Shown: in pieces, positions 25,949 through 35,098 of the stretch
Layout: the number at the start of each line of letters is the position of its first letter
Position numbering within the stretch: position 1 is the stretch's first letter
DNA from: Terasakiella brassicae
GTDB lineage: Bacteria > Pseudomonadota > Alphaproteobacteria > Rhodospirillales > Terasakiellaceae
Assembly: GCF_014641495.1 (NCBI RefSeq)
Contig: NZ_BMHV01000001.1
Coordinates: forward strand, 62,001-126,000
Length of the DNA: 64,000 nucleotides
Direction of reading: 5' to 3'
Notes under the pieces: generated by a model
What the model saw: only the letters and a program-made list of their open reading frames with translations
Databases searched by the model: none
What the model was told of the DNA's origin: nothing
Made by a program: the position numbers and the translations under genes

Positions 25949-27238
25949 TTATCTTTCTCGAAAGGCCTCATGTTTCATTTTCAGGACCGGTTTGACCATA
26001 TATTCGATAACGGATTTTGTCCCGGTATGAATATCAACCGTTGCTTCCATACCTGGTGTAATTTCATACAAGCCTTCTTTTTCACCCAAATAGGTTTTTT
26101 CTGTTTGGACGATAACGCGAAAATACGTTTCCCCTTCGGGCGATGTTGTCGAGTCCGGGGCAACATGGATAACTTTACCGTCAAGGCTGCCATATCGAAT
26201 AAAGTCATAGGTATTGATTTTTACAACGGCAGCCTGATTTTCTTCAACATAACCCCGGTCGATGGGTTTTAAGCGGGCCTCAATGACCAAATTCTCACCT
26301 ACAGGGACAATTTCCATAATCGGTTCACCGCCAGTGACCACCCCGCCGATGGTGTTATAGGTCATATTTTTAACCACGCCATCAATCGGGCTTTTAATCA
26401 GGGCGCGCAATCCCTGATCCGTTGCTTTGCTCAATAATTCGCGTGTTTGTGCAATGTTTTGCTCCACGGTCCCCAGTTCTTCAATTGCTTCACGTTGAAA
26501 AGCTGTTTTTTCTTCGTTTATTGTGCTTTGTGCTTCTTTAATCGCTGCTTTTGCTTTCGGGATCGAGTTTAATAAGCTGCTTCTCTCGCCTTCCAGTTTC
26601 TGCGCCTCGGCTTCCAGTTTCAGGTGATCCATTTTGGACGTCAGCTTGTCTTTCAGCAAATCGGTAGACATGGCAAAACGTTGTCGGGCAAGCCTGAGGT
26701 TACGTTTGGCACTTTCCAGCTTGTCTTCCAACTCATCTACGGTTAATTCTTTTTGGCGTAATTTGTCATTGAGCACGTTTAAGCGGGAGTTTAAATCCCG
26801 CAGGCGCGCTTGATAGGACTGTTTAGCCGCAGCGGCCATTTGGGGGCGGGCTACGACAATATCTTGTGGAAATTCGACTTCGGTCCCATTGGCTTCGGCA
26901 AGAAGGCGGGCACGATTTAACAATAATCCATCAAGGCGGACTTCCAGTTCTTCTTTATTGACTCCGCCTGTACCGAGATCAAGCTGGACCAACTCACTTC
27001 CTGTTCTGACAAGATCGCCTTCCTGAACGTAAATATCCGTGATGATCCCGCCTTCAAGGTGTTGAACGACTTTGACTTTTCCCTGCGGGACAACTTCACC
27101 GATGGCAACGGAGACTTCTTCCAACTCGGTAAAAACAGCCCATGTGGTGAATATAACAAGGGCGAACATAATCCCATACGCAACGGGCTTAAATGTTTGA
27201 ACCGGGTTTTCTTTCACCAATTGATCAAGGCGTGTCAT
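25949..27238 (-). CDS. Type I secretion membrane-fusion protein (HlyD/LapC family)
   Basis: This 429-aa periplasmic adaptor bridges the inner-membrane ABC exporter and a TolC-type outer-membrane channel. One membrane segment near residues 21-40 follows a short cytoplasmic tail. A half-lipoyl motif (GEVVPQGKVKVVQHLEGGII) comes next, then a long coiled coil (about 130-270) and the second lipoyl and beta-barrel part with the family signature around TYFRVIVQTEKTYLG near 370 and PGMEATVDIHTG near 398. Its start overlaps the ABC gene stop by four bases (ATGA), so both are one operon. Confidence 0.92.
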   Translation of the reverse strand: MTRLDQLVKENPVQTFKPVAYGIMFALVIFTTWAVFTELEEVSVAIGEVVPQGKVKVVQHLEGGIITDIYVQEGDLVRTGSELVQLDLGTGGVNKEELEVRLDGLLLNRARLLAEANGTEVEFPQDIVVARPQMAAAAKQSYQARLRDLNSRLNVLNDKLRQKELTVDELEDKLESAKRNLRLARQRFAMSTDLLKDKLTSKMDHLKLEAEAQKLEGERSSLLNSIPKAKAAIKEAQSTINEEKTAFQREAIEELGTVEQNIAQTRELLSKATDQGLRALIKSPIDGVVKNMTYNTIGGVVTGGEPIMEIVPVGENLVIEARLKPIDRGYVEENQAAVVKINTYDFIRYGSLDGKVIHVAPDSTTSPEGETYFRVIVQTEKTYLGEKEGLYEITPGMEATVDIHTGTKSVIEYMVKPVLKMKHEAFRER

Positions 27239-29043
27239 GGTTGCGGTTCTCCCTTTTTATCGGTAGCTGCGGGAGGAGGGGAAGGATTGGATTGGGGGAT
27301 AGGCGGTTGTGCCGCATTGGGCGTGGCTTTTTTCTGCTGTGTGCTTTGTGCCAGTTTGGGTAAAACATCTTTGGTTGCTCCGGCAAGGGCAATCCGTCCC
27401 TGATCCATAACGATCATATTTGCGCATGCCCCCAACAGGATCGGGCTGTGCGTGACGAGAATGATTGTATGATCCTTGGCAAGCTTGACGAGAAGATCTC
27501 GCAATTCTTCTTCGGCTTGACGGTCCAGACTGCCCGATGGTTCATCCAGCAAAAGTACAGGGGGGTCCCCAAGAAGTGCGCGTGAGATGGTCAGGCGTTG
27601 ACGTTGGCCACCTGAAAGACGCCGTCCGGCTTCGCCGATATCACTGGCATAACCATCGGGTAAATCAATAATGGTGTCGTGCACACCCGTTGCTTTACAG
27701 GCGGCGATAATTTCTTCATCACTGGCTTCGGGACGGGAAAAGGCAAGGTTATCTCGTACACTGCCATGTAAAAGCGCACATTCTTGCGGGACATAACCAA
27801 TCCAGCTTGCCAACTGGCTGCGTGTAAATTGTTTGATGTCCGCTTTATCCAGCAACACCCGTCCGTTTTGCGGGATATAAAGGCCTTGTATCAATTTGAC
27901 CAAGGTGGTTTTGCCACTGCCGTTTCGACCAACAAGGGCAGTTAAACCGCCGGGCTTAAGTGTAAAGCTGACCTCGCTGACAACGGGGTCCAAGTCTTGC
28001 CCATAAGAAAATGAAACTTTATCCAGACTGATCAAACCTTGAGGGCGGCCCATTTCAACCGAACTTTCCTGACGTTCGACCGGGAGTTCAAAAAGTGTGC
28101 CTAACCGTTCAACAGATTGCTTGAAACCGCCAAAGGTTCGCCACGACCCGACCAACTGGTTCATCGGTCCCAACAAACGCCCGGATAACATATTCGTCGC
28201 AATAAGGGCACCCATCGTCAATTCCTGATTGATGATGGCAATGGCACCAACTGTGGTGAGGGCGATTGTTGTCATTAAAGTCAACGTCATGCCGAGATTT
28301 GTGTATGCGTCAGCTTTACCGCCGCGAATAATGGAATTTTCAATATTGTCGGCATGGCGGTCTTCCCATGTTTTTTCCAACGTCTTGTCCATTGCCAAGG
28401 CTTTGATTGTGGTCCGTCCGGCAATCACACCTGCAATCAAATCGTCCCGGCTGAGGGCGGTCTTTTTTTCTTCCTGACTGGCATTGCCGATCACTTTCCC
28501 GGAACGCCAGGCAACCAGCAAGAATAAAGGTAAAATAATGAGGAAAACCCACGCAATCGGTAAGGCCAGAATAAGGATAAGACCAAGGAAGAGAAATACA
28601 AAGGGCAGATCAACCAGCAGAATTGCCGTGCCGCCACTGAGTGTATTACGAACGGTATCCACATCACGAAACATGGTTTGCCAATAGGCCGCCGGTTTGC
28701 TTTCCAGCGTATGCAAAGGGACTTGTGTAAATTGCTTAAATAATTTTCGCCCGACATCCACATCAATTTTTAACGCAACACGCTGCATGACTTTGGATCG
28801 GGCTTGGCGCAAGGAATAATCAAAGACCAGAACAAGGACGATACCGATAAGTAGTCCTTTTAACGTTTCAATGCCTCCATTGAAAACCACACGATCATAG
28901 ACCTGCAAGACAAAAACCGGGACTGCCAAGGCTAACATGTTGATAAAAAATGACATGCCCATGACTTCGCGAAAGGTCTTCAGAAGTGGTTTTACGATGG
29001 GTTTTAACCAGTTGAAACTCTGCGGCAGCATTTGCGATTCCAT
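27235..29043 (-). CDS. Type I secretion ABC transporter (permease-ATPase fusion)
   Basis: This 602-aa half-transporter has six membrane segments (about 25-320) and a C-terminal ATPase with Walker A GRNGSGKTT, signature LSGGQRQRL and Walker B VLLLDEPSGSLD, followed by the H-loop LVTHSP. There is no N-terminal C39 peptidase or degenerate C39 domain, so it belongs to the class that secretes RTX-type or adhesin-type proteins with an uncleaved C-terminal signal. The last about 40 residues are Pro/Gln/Ala-rich and lie beyond the normal end of the domain. No RTX substrate gene is visible in the window. The outer-membrane partner may be the TolC-family gene 4.6 kb away. Confidence 0.92.
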   Translation of the reverse strand: MESQMLPQSFNWLKPIVKPLLKTFREVMGMSFFINMLALAVPVFVLQVYDRVVFNGGIETLKGLLIGIVLVLVFDYSLRQARSKVMQRVALKIDVDVGRKLFKQFTQVPLHTLESKPAAYWQTMFRDVDTVRNTLSGGTAILLVDLPFVFLFLGLILILALPIAWVFLIILPLFLLVAWRSGKVIGNASQEEKKTALSRDDLIAGVIAGRTTIKALAMDKTLEKTWEDRHADNIENSIIRGGKADAYTNLGMTLTLMTTIALTTVGAIAIINQELTMGALIATNMLSGRLLGPMNQLVGSWRTFGGFKQSVERLGTLFELPVERQESSVEMGRPQGLISLDKVSFSYGQDLDPVVSEVSFTLKPGGLTALVGRNGSGKTTLVKLIQGLYIPQNGRVLLDKADIKQFTRSQLASWIGYVPQECALLHGSVRDNLAFSRPEASDEEIIAACKATGVHDTIIDLPDGYASDIGEAGRRLSGGQRQRLTISRALLGDPPVLLLDEPSGSLDRQAEEELRDLLVKLAKDHTIILVTHSPILLGACANMIVMDQGRIALAGATKDVLPKLAQSTQQKKATPNAAQPPIPQSNPSPPPAATDKKGEPQP

Positions 29044-29212
29044 TTGCCCGATTGATTTATAAACGTAAAAGTAACTTAAATCCGTCTGAAAAACGACTGT
29101 ATATATCTGTTTTTTGTAGCATTATTTCAAATAAATGCCATGATTTCTTGACCTGTGATGGCTTAGCTGGTGTCATACCTATAAGTTGGCACGATTACGA
29201 GGGGATTGTCAC

Positions 29213-31456
29213 GTGGCTGAAGATGTGTCTAAACAACAAAAGAAACCGGGCAGAATACGTAAGTTTTTCTCGATGGCGCGACTGGTCGGTTTTTTGCTTC
29301 TCCTCGGTTTACTGGGTGTTCAGGTCATTAATCCTTATCCGGTCGAATTTTTACGGGTTAAAACCTTTGATATGTATCAACGCGCCCAGCCGCGTGAGGT
29401 CAAAACCCGCCCTGTCACCATTGTGGATTTGGACGAAGAAAGCCTTGCGACAGTCGGGCAATGGCCGTGGCCGCGCACAATCATTGCCGATATGGTTGCC
29501 AATTTGTTTCGGATGGGGGCGGGGGTTGTCGCCTTCGATATTGCATTCCCGGAACCGGATAGACTTTCGCCTAATATGATCGCTGATAACGTCAGTGGAC
29601 TGGACCCGTCGATTGAAGAAACCATTCGACAATTGCCCAGTAACGATGCCTATTTCGCCAATATCATTAAGCAAACACGCGTTGTGTTGGGACAAGCAGG
29701 CTTTGACCGTAAGATCGAAGATCAGGTTCACCGTCCGCCTGTTAAAAAATCAATTGCTTTTCGTGGTGAGAAACCACACGCATTTGTGCCTTCGCTGCCT
29801 TCACTTGTGCGCAATATTCCTGAAATTGAAGAAGTCGCCGCTGGTCATGGCTTCTTTTCATTATTCCCGGAACCGGATGGGGTAGTTCGACGTGTACCGA
29901 CCCTTTTCCAATATGAAAATGAAATCTATACAGGTTTAGCTGTGGAAATGCTGCGTGTTGCAACGGGCAGACGCACGATTTTGGTAACCTCCAACGAATT
30001 AGGTGTTGAAAAAGTCGCCATTGCAAAAGGTTTAATTCTTCCAACCGATAAAAAAGGGCGCGTCTGGCCGCATTTTTCCAAGCGCGATAAGGCAAAATAT
30101 GTTTCGGCACGCGATGTTTTAAGCGGTGTTGTTGATCCGGCTATGGTGCGCGGCAAGCTTGTGATCGTGGGTACATCCGCCGTTGGTTTGCTTGATATTC
30201 GTTCTACACCGGTGGAAGAAACCTTACCGGGGGTGGAGGTGCATGCAAATGTTATTGAGGCTGTGGTCGATAATGCGTTTCTCAGTCGACCGCCTAATAT
30301 GGATGGTGCTGAATTCCTGCTTACCCTGTTTGCCGGGTTGATTATGATTATTCTCGTGCCGATGATCGGGGCGAAATGGACATTGGTCCTTTTTCTCTTC
30401 ATTGCAGGTGGTTCGGGTGCCTCGTCATGGTATCTGTTTAGCGAGAAAAAACTGCTGTTTGATGCCGGCTTTGCAATGATTTCGACACTCGGTATTTACA
30501 TACAATTGACCTATATGGGATATGCCGCCGAAGAAGCGCAGAAGAAACAAGTGCGATCCGCGTTTTCACACTACATGTCACCGGCCTTGGTGGAACGATT
30601 GGCGGAAGATCCCGGTCAATTGAAATTGGGGGGCGAAAATCGTGAAATGACGCTGTTGTTCTGCGATGTGCGTGGCTTTACCTCTATTTCAGAACTGTTT
30701 GATGCCGAGGGGCTTACCAAACTCATCAATAAGTTCCTGACTCCGCTGACAAACGTGATTTTGCAAAGGCAGGGAACGATCGATAAGTATATGGGCGATT
30801 GTATCATGGCGTTCTGGAATGCGCCGCTGGATGATCCTAACCATCAACGCAATGGATGTCTCTCCGCCCTTGAAATGATTGACTCCCTTGTTGCGGTTAA
30901 TGAACGATTGGAAAAAGAGGCCGAAGAAGAAGGACGGCCTCATATCCCGTTGAAAATCGGTATTGGTTTGAATACAGGAACCTGTTGTGTGGGCAATATG
31001 GGGTCTGATCAACGTTTTGATTATTCCGTTCTGGGCGATAGCGTAAATCTGGCCTCGCGTCTTGAGGGGCAATCCAAAACATATGGTGTGACAATTGTTA
31101 TTGGCGAAAACACCTATAGGAATGTGCAGGACTTGGCCTGTATTGAACTGGATTTGATTAAAGTAAAAGGAAAAACAGAAGCCGTTCGGATCTATTCCGT
31201 TCTGGGTGATGACCAAGTTGCACAGAAACCGGAATTTATTGAATATGCCAAACATCACGCGACACTGTTAAAAGATTATCGTCAGCAAAATTGGGAAAAA
31301 GTACGCGAGGATATTAAAACAGCCCATCAAATGATTGATGCATTGGGAATGGAACATCACGGGCTCTATGATCTTTATGAAGAACGTATGATTGCTTATG
31401 AAGCCGAACCGCCGGGCGAGAATTGGGACGGTGTCTTTGTTGCCACCACAAAATAA
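29213..31456 (+). CDS. CHASE2-domain class III adenylate cyclase
   Basis: This membrane-bound cyclase of 747 aa probably makes cAMP in response to a periplasmic signal. I place the start at the GTG at 29213, which has an AGGGG ribosome-binding site; the frame also reads from a TTG at 29186. A membrane segment (about 22-42) leads to a periplasmic CHASE2 domain (about 45-330), three membrane segments (about 345-425) and a catalytic domain (about 460-640). The catalytic domain has both metal aspartates (FCDVRGFTSI and YMGDCIMAFW), the ATP-specifying Lys in DKYMGD, and the Asn/Arg pair in VLGDSVNLASRLE. The gene is divergent from the type I secretion pair and ends at a strong terminator. Confidence 0.92.
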   Translation: MAEDVSKQQKKPGRIRKFFSMARLVGFLLLLGLLGVQVINPYPVEFLRVKTFDMYQRAQPREVKTRPVTIVDLDEESLATVGQWPWPRTIIADMVANLFRMGAGVVAFDIAFPEPDRLSPNMIADNVSGLDPSIEETIRQLPSNDAYFANIIKQTRVVLGQAGFDRKIEDQVHRPPVKKSIAFRGEKPHAFVPSLPSLVRNIPEIEEVAAGHGFFSLFPEPDGVVRRVPTLFQYENEIYTGLAVEMLRVATGRRTILVTSNELGVEKVAIAKGLILPTDKKGRVWPHFSKRDKAKYVSARDVLSGVVDPAMVRGKLVIVGTSAVGLLDIRSTPVEETLPGVEVHANVIEAVVDNAFLSRPPNMDGAEFLLTLFAGLIMIILVPMIGAKWTLVLFLFIAGGSGASSWYLFSEKKLLFDAGFAMISTLGIYIQLTYMGYAAEEAQKKQVRSAFSHYMSPALVERLAEDPGQLKLGGENREMTLLFCDVRGFTSISELFDAEGLTKLINKFLTPLTNVILQRQGTIDKYMGDCIMAFWNAPLDDPNHQRNGCLSALEMIDSLVAVNERLEKEAEEEGRPHIPLKIGIGLNTGTCCVGNMGSDQRFDYSVLGDSVNLASRLEGQSKTYGVTIVIGENTYRNVQDLACIELDLIKVKGKTEAVRIYSVLGDDQVAQKPEFIEYAKHHATLLKDYRQQNWEKVREDIKTAHQMIDALGMEHHGLYDLYEERMIAYEAEPPGENWDGVFVATTK

Positions 31457-31495
31457 GCAATGAAAGCCGATAAATCACAAAGTTCAACGCCCCTG

Positions 31496-31528
31496 CGCCG
31501 TATCCGATAGAGATACGGCGTTTTTTTT
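31496..31528 (+). terminator. Rho-independent terminator after the CHASE2 cyclase
   Basis: CGCCGTATC at 31496-31504 pairs perfectly with GATACGGCG at 31512-31520 around a seven-base loop and is followed by eight Ts. Confidence 0.93.
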
Positions 31529-31661
31529 AATTAATAAGCTTATATTGAATATGGTTTCTCGTTACCTACATATTTTAAATTAGGGGTAGATGATCAAAGA
31601 AGAAAATAAACTATTTACAGGTCAATTCGCTACCTTATACAATTTTATGTGAGGGTGAGTC

Positions 31662-33608
31662 ATGTTTGTCAACATTGGTAGCCGGTTGTTAACGGTCGCA
31701 GCATTGATTGTTATTGTGACCTTTACGGCATTTATTCTCTATTTTGATTTTAATCAACGTCAGGCGATCCGCAGTACTTTGACATCTGATTTGGCAGAAA
31801 CATCGGAACTTGCAACCAATACCATTTCAAACTGGATTGATATTCGGCGGCGACTTATTGAAAATTTTGGACAAGTCATTAACGAAGGCGACAGTGTTGA
31901 TCGGGTCATGAATTTGGCCGACCGCCCGGTCATGGCCCGGACTTTCAAATATGCCTATTTTGGGGATGCCCAAGGGGTGATGACAATGGCACCTCCAGAT
32001 GATCTACCGGAAGGCTATGATCCACGTCAACGCCCGTGGTATAAAGATGCCGTTGCCGCCCAAAAGGCCACCCTGACGGAACCTTACGTTGATGCATCCT
32101 CCGGCAGCCTGATTGTCACAACGGCATATCCAATCGAAAAGGATGGAAAGACCTTAGGGGTTGTCGGTGGTGATATTGATATTACCGACTTGGGGGATTT
32201 AATTCGCAGTGTTGATCTTGGCGGTATGGGCTATGCCTTCCTTGCCAATGATAAAGGGACCGTCCTGATCCACCCGGATGTGAAAAATACCTTAAAACCT
32301 ATGACGGAAGTCTTTCCTGAAAATACGCCGCAGATTCAGGAAGGCAATGATCATATTCTCGATAGTGATCATAAAGAGCTTTATCTATTTAAAAAGGTAA
32401 CAGGCTTGCCCAGCGTTAATTGGTATCTCGGTTTTGCGATTGATCGCGACAAAGCCTTTGCAGCCCTGTCCTCGTTTCGCAAAACCGCGATTATTATGAC
32501 ATTGATTGCTGTTGGTGCGATTATTGGCTTGATGGGTATTTTGGTTAGAACATGGGTCTCTCGCCCTATTCTAAAAATGGCTGGCGCGATGAGTGAACTG
32601 GCCAATCGTAACCTTGATATATCCATCCCCCAAAGTTCGTTTAAAGATGAATTAAGTGAAATGTCGGAGGCACTTGGTGTGTTCAAGGAAAATGCCAAAA
32701 AGATGGAGGAACTATCGCGTGAAAATGAACAAGCCAGCGCCCGGATGGCAGAAGAACGTCGTAGAACATTAAATGACATGGCTGATTCTTTTGAAAGCAA
32801 AGTACTTTCAATTGTTGAAAATGTCGCAAAGTCATCAGAACAGACACAAGATGTAGCCCGCCGTGTTCAGGAAAGTGCAGAAGAGTCCAGCCAAAGAGCC
32901 AATGTTGTGACCAATGCAGCCGAGGAAACAACACAAAGTGTACAAACTGTCGCAGCAGCAACAGAACAACTGTCCGCAGCCATTCGTGAAATTGGCGGAC
33001 AAGTGACCCAGTCTATTGAAATTGCCCGACAAGCTGTTGAAGATGTGGAAAATACAAATTTAACCATTACTGAACTGGCAGGAGCCGCCGATAAAATTGG
33101 CGAAGTCGTCAACCTTATTCAAAACATTGCCGGGCAAACGAATTTATTGGCCCTTAATGCAACGATTGAAGCGGCGCGGGCAGGCGAAGCCGGTAAAGGA
33201 TTTGCCGTGGTGGCCAGCGAAGTTAAAAACCTTGCTACACAAACTGACCGGGCAACAGGCGATATTCAATCCCAAGTCAGCGGCATTCAGACAAGCAGCA
33301 CAAATTCTGTCAGCGCAATCACGGCGATCAGTCAAATCATGGGACAGATCAGTGAATATGCCAGTGCAATTGCGGCTGCGGTTGAACAACAAGGCGCAGC
33401 AACACAGGAAATATCCGATAGTGTTCAACGTGCCGCCTCCGGTACGCAGGAAGTTTCCAGTAATGTTACGGCGGTTTCCGAGGCATCCAATGCCCTGCGC
33501 GAAGAAGCAAATAGTTTATTGACAGCATCCAACGAGATGCTTTCTTTATCAAACCTGTTAAAGACAGAGGTTGTTGATTTCTTGTCTACTGTGCGACAAA
33601 ACGAGTAA
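31662..33608 (+). CDS. Methyl-accepting chemotaxis protein with periplasmic Cache domain
   Basis: This is a 648-aa chemoreceptor. A membrane segment (about 7-28) precedes a double Cache ligand-binding domain (about 30-270), recognisable by [13 protein letters not shown] and [11 protein letters not shown] second membrane segment (about 278-300), a HAMP domain (about 300-355) and a long helical signalling domain follow. The hairpin tip [31 protein letters not shown] is intact (near 492-520), so it should contact CheA/CheW. I see no C-terminal NWETF pentapeptide. Cache receptors of this kind often bind amino or organic acids; the ligand is not deducible. A GAGGGTGA ribosome-binding site precedes the ATG. 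Confidence 0.94.
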   Translation: MFVNIGSRLLTVAALIVIVTFTAFILYFDFNQRQAIRSTLTSDLAETSELATNTISNWIDIRRRLIENFGQVINEGDSVDRVMNLADRPVMARTFKYAYFGDAQGVMTMAPPDDLPEGYDPRQRPWYKDAVAAQKATLTEPYVDASSGSLIVTTAYPIEKDGKTLGVVGGDIDITDLGDLIRSVDLGGMGYAFLANDKGTVLIHPDVKNTLKPMTEVFPENTPQIQEGNDHILDSDHKELYLFKKVTGLPSVNWYLGFAIDRDKAFAALSSFRKTAIIMTLIAVGAIIGLMGILVRTWVSRPILKMAGAMSELANRNLDISIPQSSFKDELSEMSEALGVFKENAKKMEELSRENEQASARMAEERRRTLNDMADSFESKVLSIVENVAKSSEQTQDVARRVQESAEESSQRANVVTNAAEETTQSVQTVAAATEQLSAAIREIGGQVTQSIEIARQAVEDVENTNLTITELAGAADKIGEVVNLIQNIAGQTNLLALNATIEAARAGEAGKGFAVVASEVKNLATQTDRATGDIQSQVSGIQTSSTNSVSAITAISQIMGQISEYASAIAAAVEQQGAATQEISDSVQRAASGTQEVSSNVTAVSEASNALREEANSLLTASNEMLSLSNLLKTEVVDFLSTVRQNE

Positions 33609-33623
33609 ATATCGCACTAACAT

Positions 33624-33656
33624 AAAAAAAACCGCCTGATGAGAGGCGGTTTTTTT
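33624..33656. terminator. Bidirectional terminator between the chemoreceptor and the TolC-family gene
   Basis: ACCGCCT pairs with AGGCGGT around a GATGAG loop, flanked by A7-8 and T7, in the convergent gap. Confidence 0.92.
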
Positions 33657-33662
33657 AAATCA

Positions 33663-34985
33663 CTAGGAACCAAGCCCCAAAACATCGGGGGTAAGCTGAC
33701 CTGTTGTATAAAGGACTGTGTAAATTGCAAGACGATGGTCGTAAAACAGTTCAGCGTATTTAATCTTGGTTTCGTAAACTTCTTTTTCACGATCCAAAAC
33801 ATTTAAAACATCTACACCTTCGGCACCGTTTTCGCGTTGCTTACGTGTATCCAGAAAAATTTCTTCCTTGAGGATGACATCGTTTTCTTTAAGGGCAAGG
33901 CGTTCCTGATTGGTTTCCAATGTATGCCATGCCTGTCTGGTCGCTTCTATTGTTTTACGCGAGGTATAATCATAAGTGCTTTTGCTGGCGGCGTAATCGA
34001 ATGTTGCTTTCTTCATTGCATATTCAGTTGAAAACCCACTGAAAAGGTCCCAGTTTGCTTCCACCAGAACTGAATAATCACGGCGAACGCCGATGGTTGC
34101 GTTCTTGTTTTCTTCAAAATTCATTGATCCCACAAGATCGACACTGGGCATGTATTCGGCATAAATGCCGCGTTTATTTTCATTGGCGATTTCAGAAGTT
34201 AAATCTGCTTTTTGCAGGTTTGGATTCTGCTTCAATGCTAATTGAACCGCTTCATCCAGACTTGTCGGCAACAAATTCATCGGTGGATTAGGGTCCAACA
34301 TAGCGGCAATATCCGGGGCATGGCCGAACACCTGCATAAACTGGTCTGCCGCCCGCGCGAGATCACCTTCATAGCCGACACGTGTGTCTTTCGCTGTTTG
34401 TAAACGGGATTTCGCATTCAGGACATCAATGCCAATACCGGAACCACGTCTGACGCGTTCATCTTCCAGTTCCATCTGGGTTTTGATGTTTGCTTCATTT
34501 TCGCGCGCATATTCGATACGGCGGGCCTGTTTAAGGACTTCCAGATAAACCGTGATACCTTCGATCAAAAGGTTTTGGCGCGTTGATTCTTCGCCTTTCT
34601 CTGTCTCTTCCTTGGTCAGGGTTGCACTGCGAATAGCTGAGTCTGTTGCAAAACCGTCGAACAGGTTTTGGGTCACTTTTACGCCAGCTACAGATCGCAT
34701 CAGGGAGGAATCATTCTTTCCGTCCGAATTGGCCCGTTCTGTCGGGTTGGTTATCCATTCGTACCCGTAATCCCCGGTAAAGGCGACTGTGGGCAGGTTT
34801 GCAGACTGTTGTACTTCTATTTCTTCTTCGGCACCTTTGGTGGTTTTTGTGGCTGCTTTCAATTGCGGATGTTCAACCAGCATGTTGCTGAGCTCTGTTT
34901 CCAAACTTGCTGCATGTGATGTGGTTGCGTTTACAACACAGAGCAATGCCCCTAAACACGTTCCTAAGAAATAATGAGCCCTCAC
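33663..34985 (-). CDS. TolC-family outer-membrane channel (probable type I secretion partner)
   Basis: This 440-aa outer-membrane efflux protein starts at a GTG with a strong GGAGGGAAG ribosome-binding site. A signal peptide of about 25 residues ends at HAAS. Two outer-membrane-efflux (OEP) repeats follow, with long helical stretches and LFDGF (near 107) and LFSGF (near 305) in the beta-barrel strands, as in TolC and LapE. It is a second TolC-type gene besides the one at 42.3 kb. Its closeness to the HlyD/ABC pair on the same strand, with the cyclase and chemoreceptor between, suggests it completes that exporter; this is inference. Confidence 0.9.
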   Translation of the reverse strand: MRAHYFLGTCLGALLCVVNATTSHAASLETELSNMLVEHPQLKAATKTTKGAEEEIEVQQSANLPTVAFTGDYGYEWITNPTERANSDGKNDSSLMRSVAGVKVTQNLFDGFATDSAIRSATLTKEETEKGEESTRQNLLIEGITVYLEVLKQARRIEYARENEANIKTQMELEDERVRRGSGIGIDVLNAKSRLQTAKDTRVGYEGDLARAADQFMQVFGHAPDIAAMLDPNPPMNLLPTSLDEAVQLALKQNPNLQKADLTSEIANENKRGIYAEYMPSVDLVGSMNFEENKNATIGVRRDYSVLVEANWDLFSGFSTEYAMKKATFDYAASKSTYDYTSRKTIEATRQAWHTLETNQERLALKENDVILKEEIFLDTRKQRENGAEGVDVLNVLDREKEVYETKIKYAELFYDHRLAIYTVLYTTGQLTPDVLGLGS

Positions 34986-35098
34986 AGGACTTCCCTCCAG
35001 CCAATAAGTACATTTTGACGACAGATTTTAGTGCGATACATTCAATCCGTCAAACCTTATTGGTGTAATAGGTTATGGTTTCATGTTTTAAAAAGGGT

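Noticed and set aside
29186-29212. TTG start for the CHASE2 cyclase
   Set aside because: The GTG at 29213 has a proper AGGGG ribosome-binding site, which the TTG start lacks and which would lie inside the longer reading.
29044-29212. Sigma-54 promoter before the cyclase (TTGGCACG-like sequence)
   Set aside because: The -12 GC element is missing at the required spacing.
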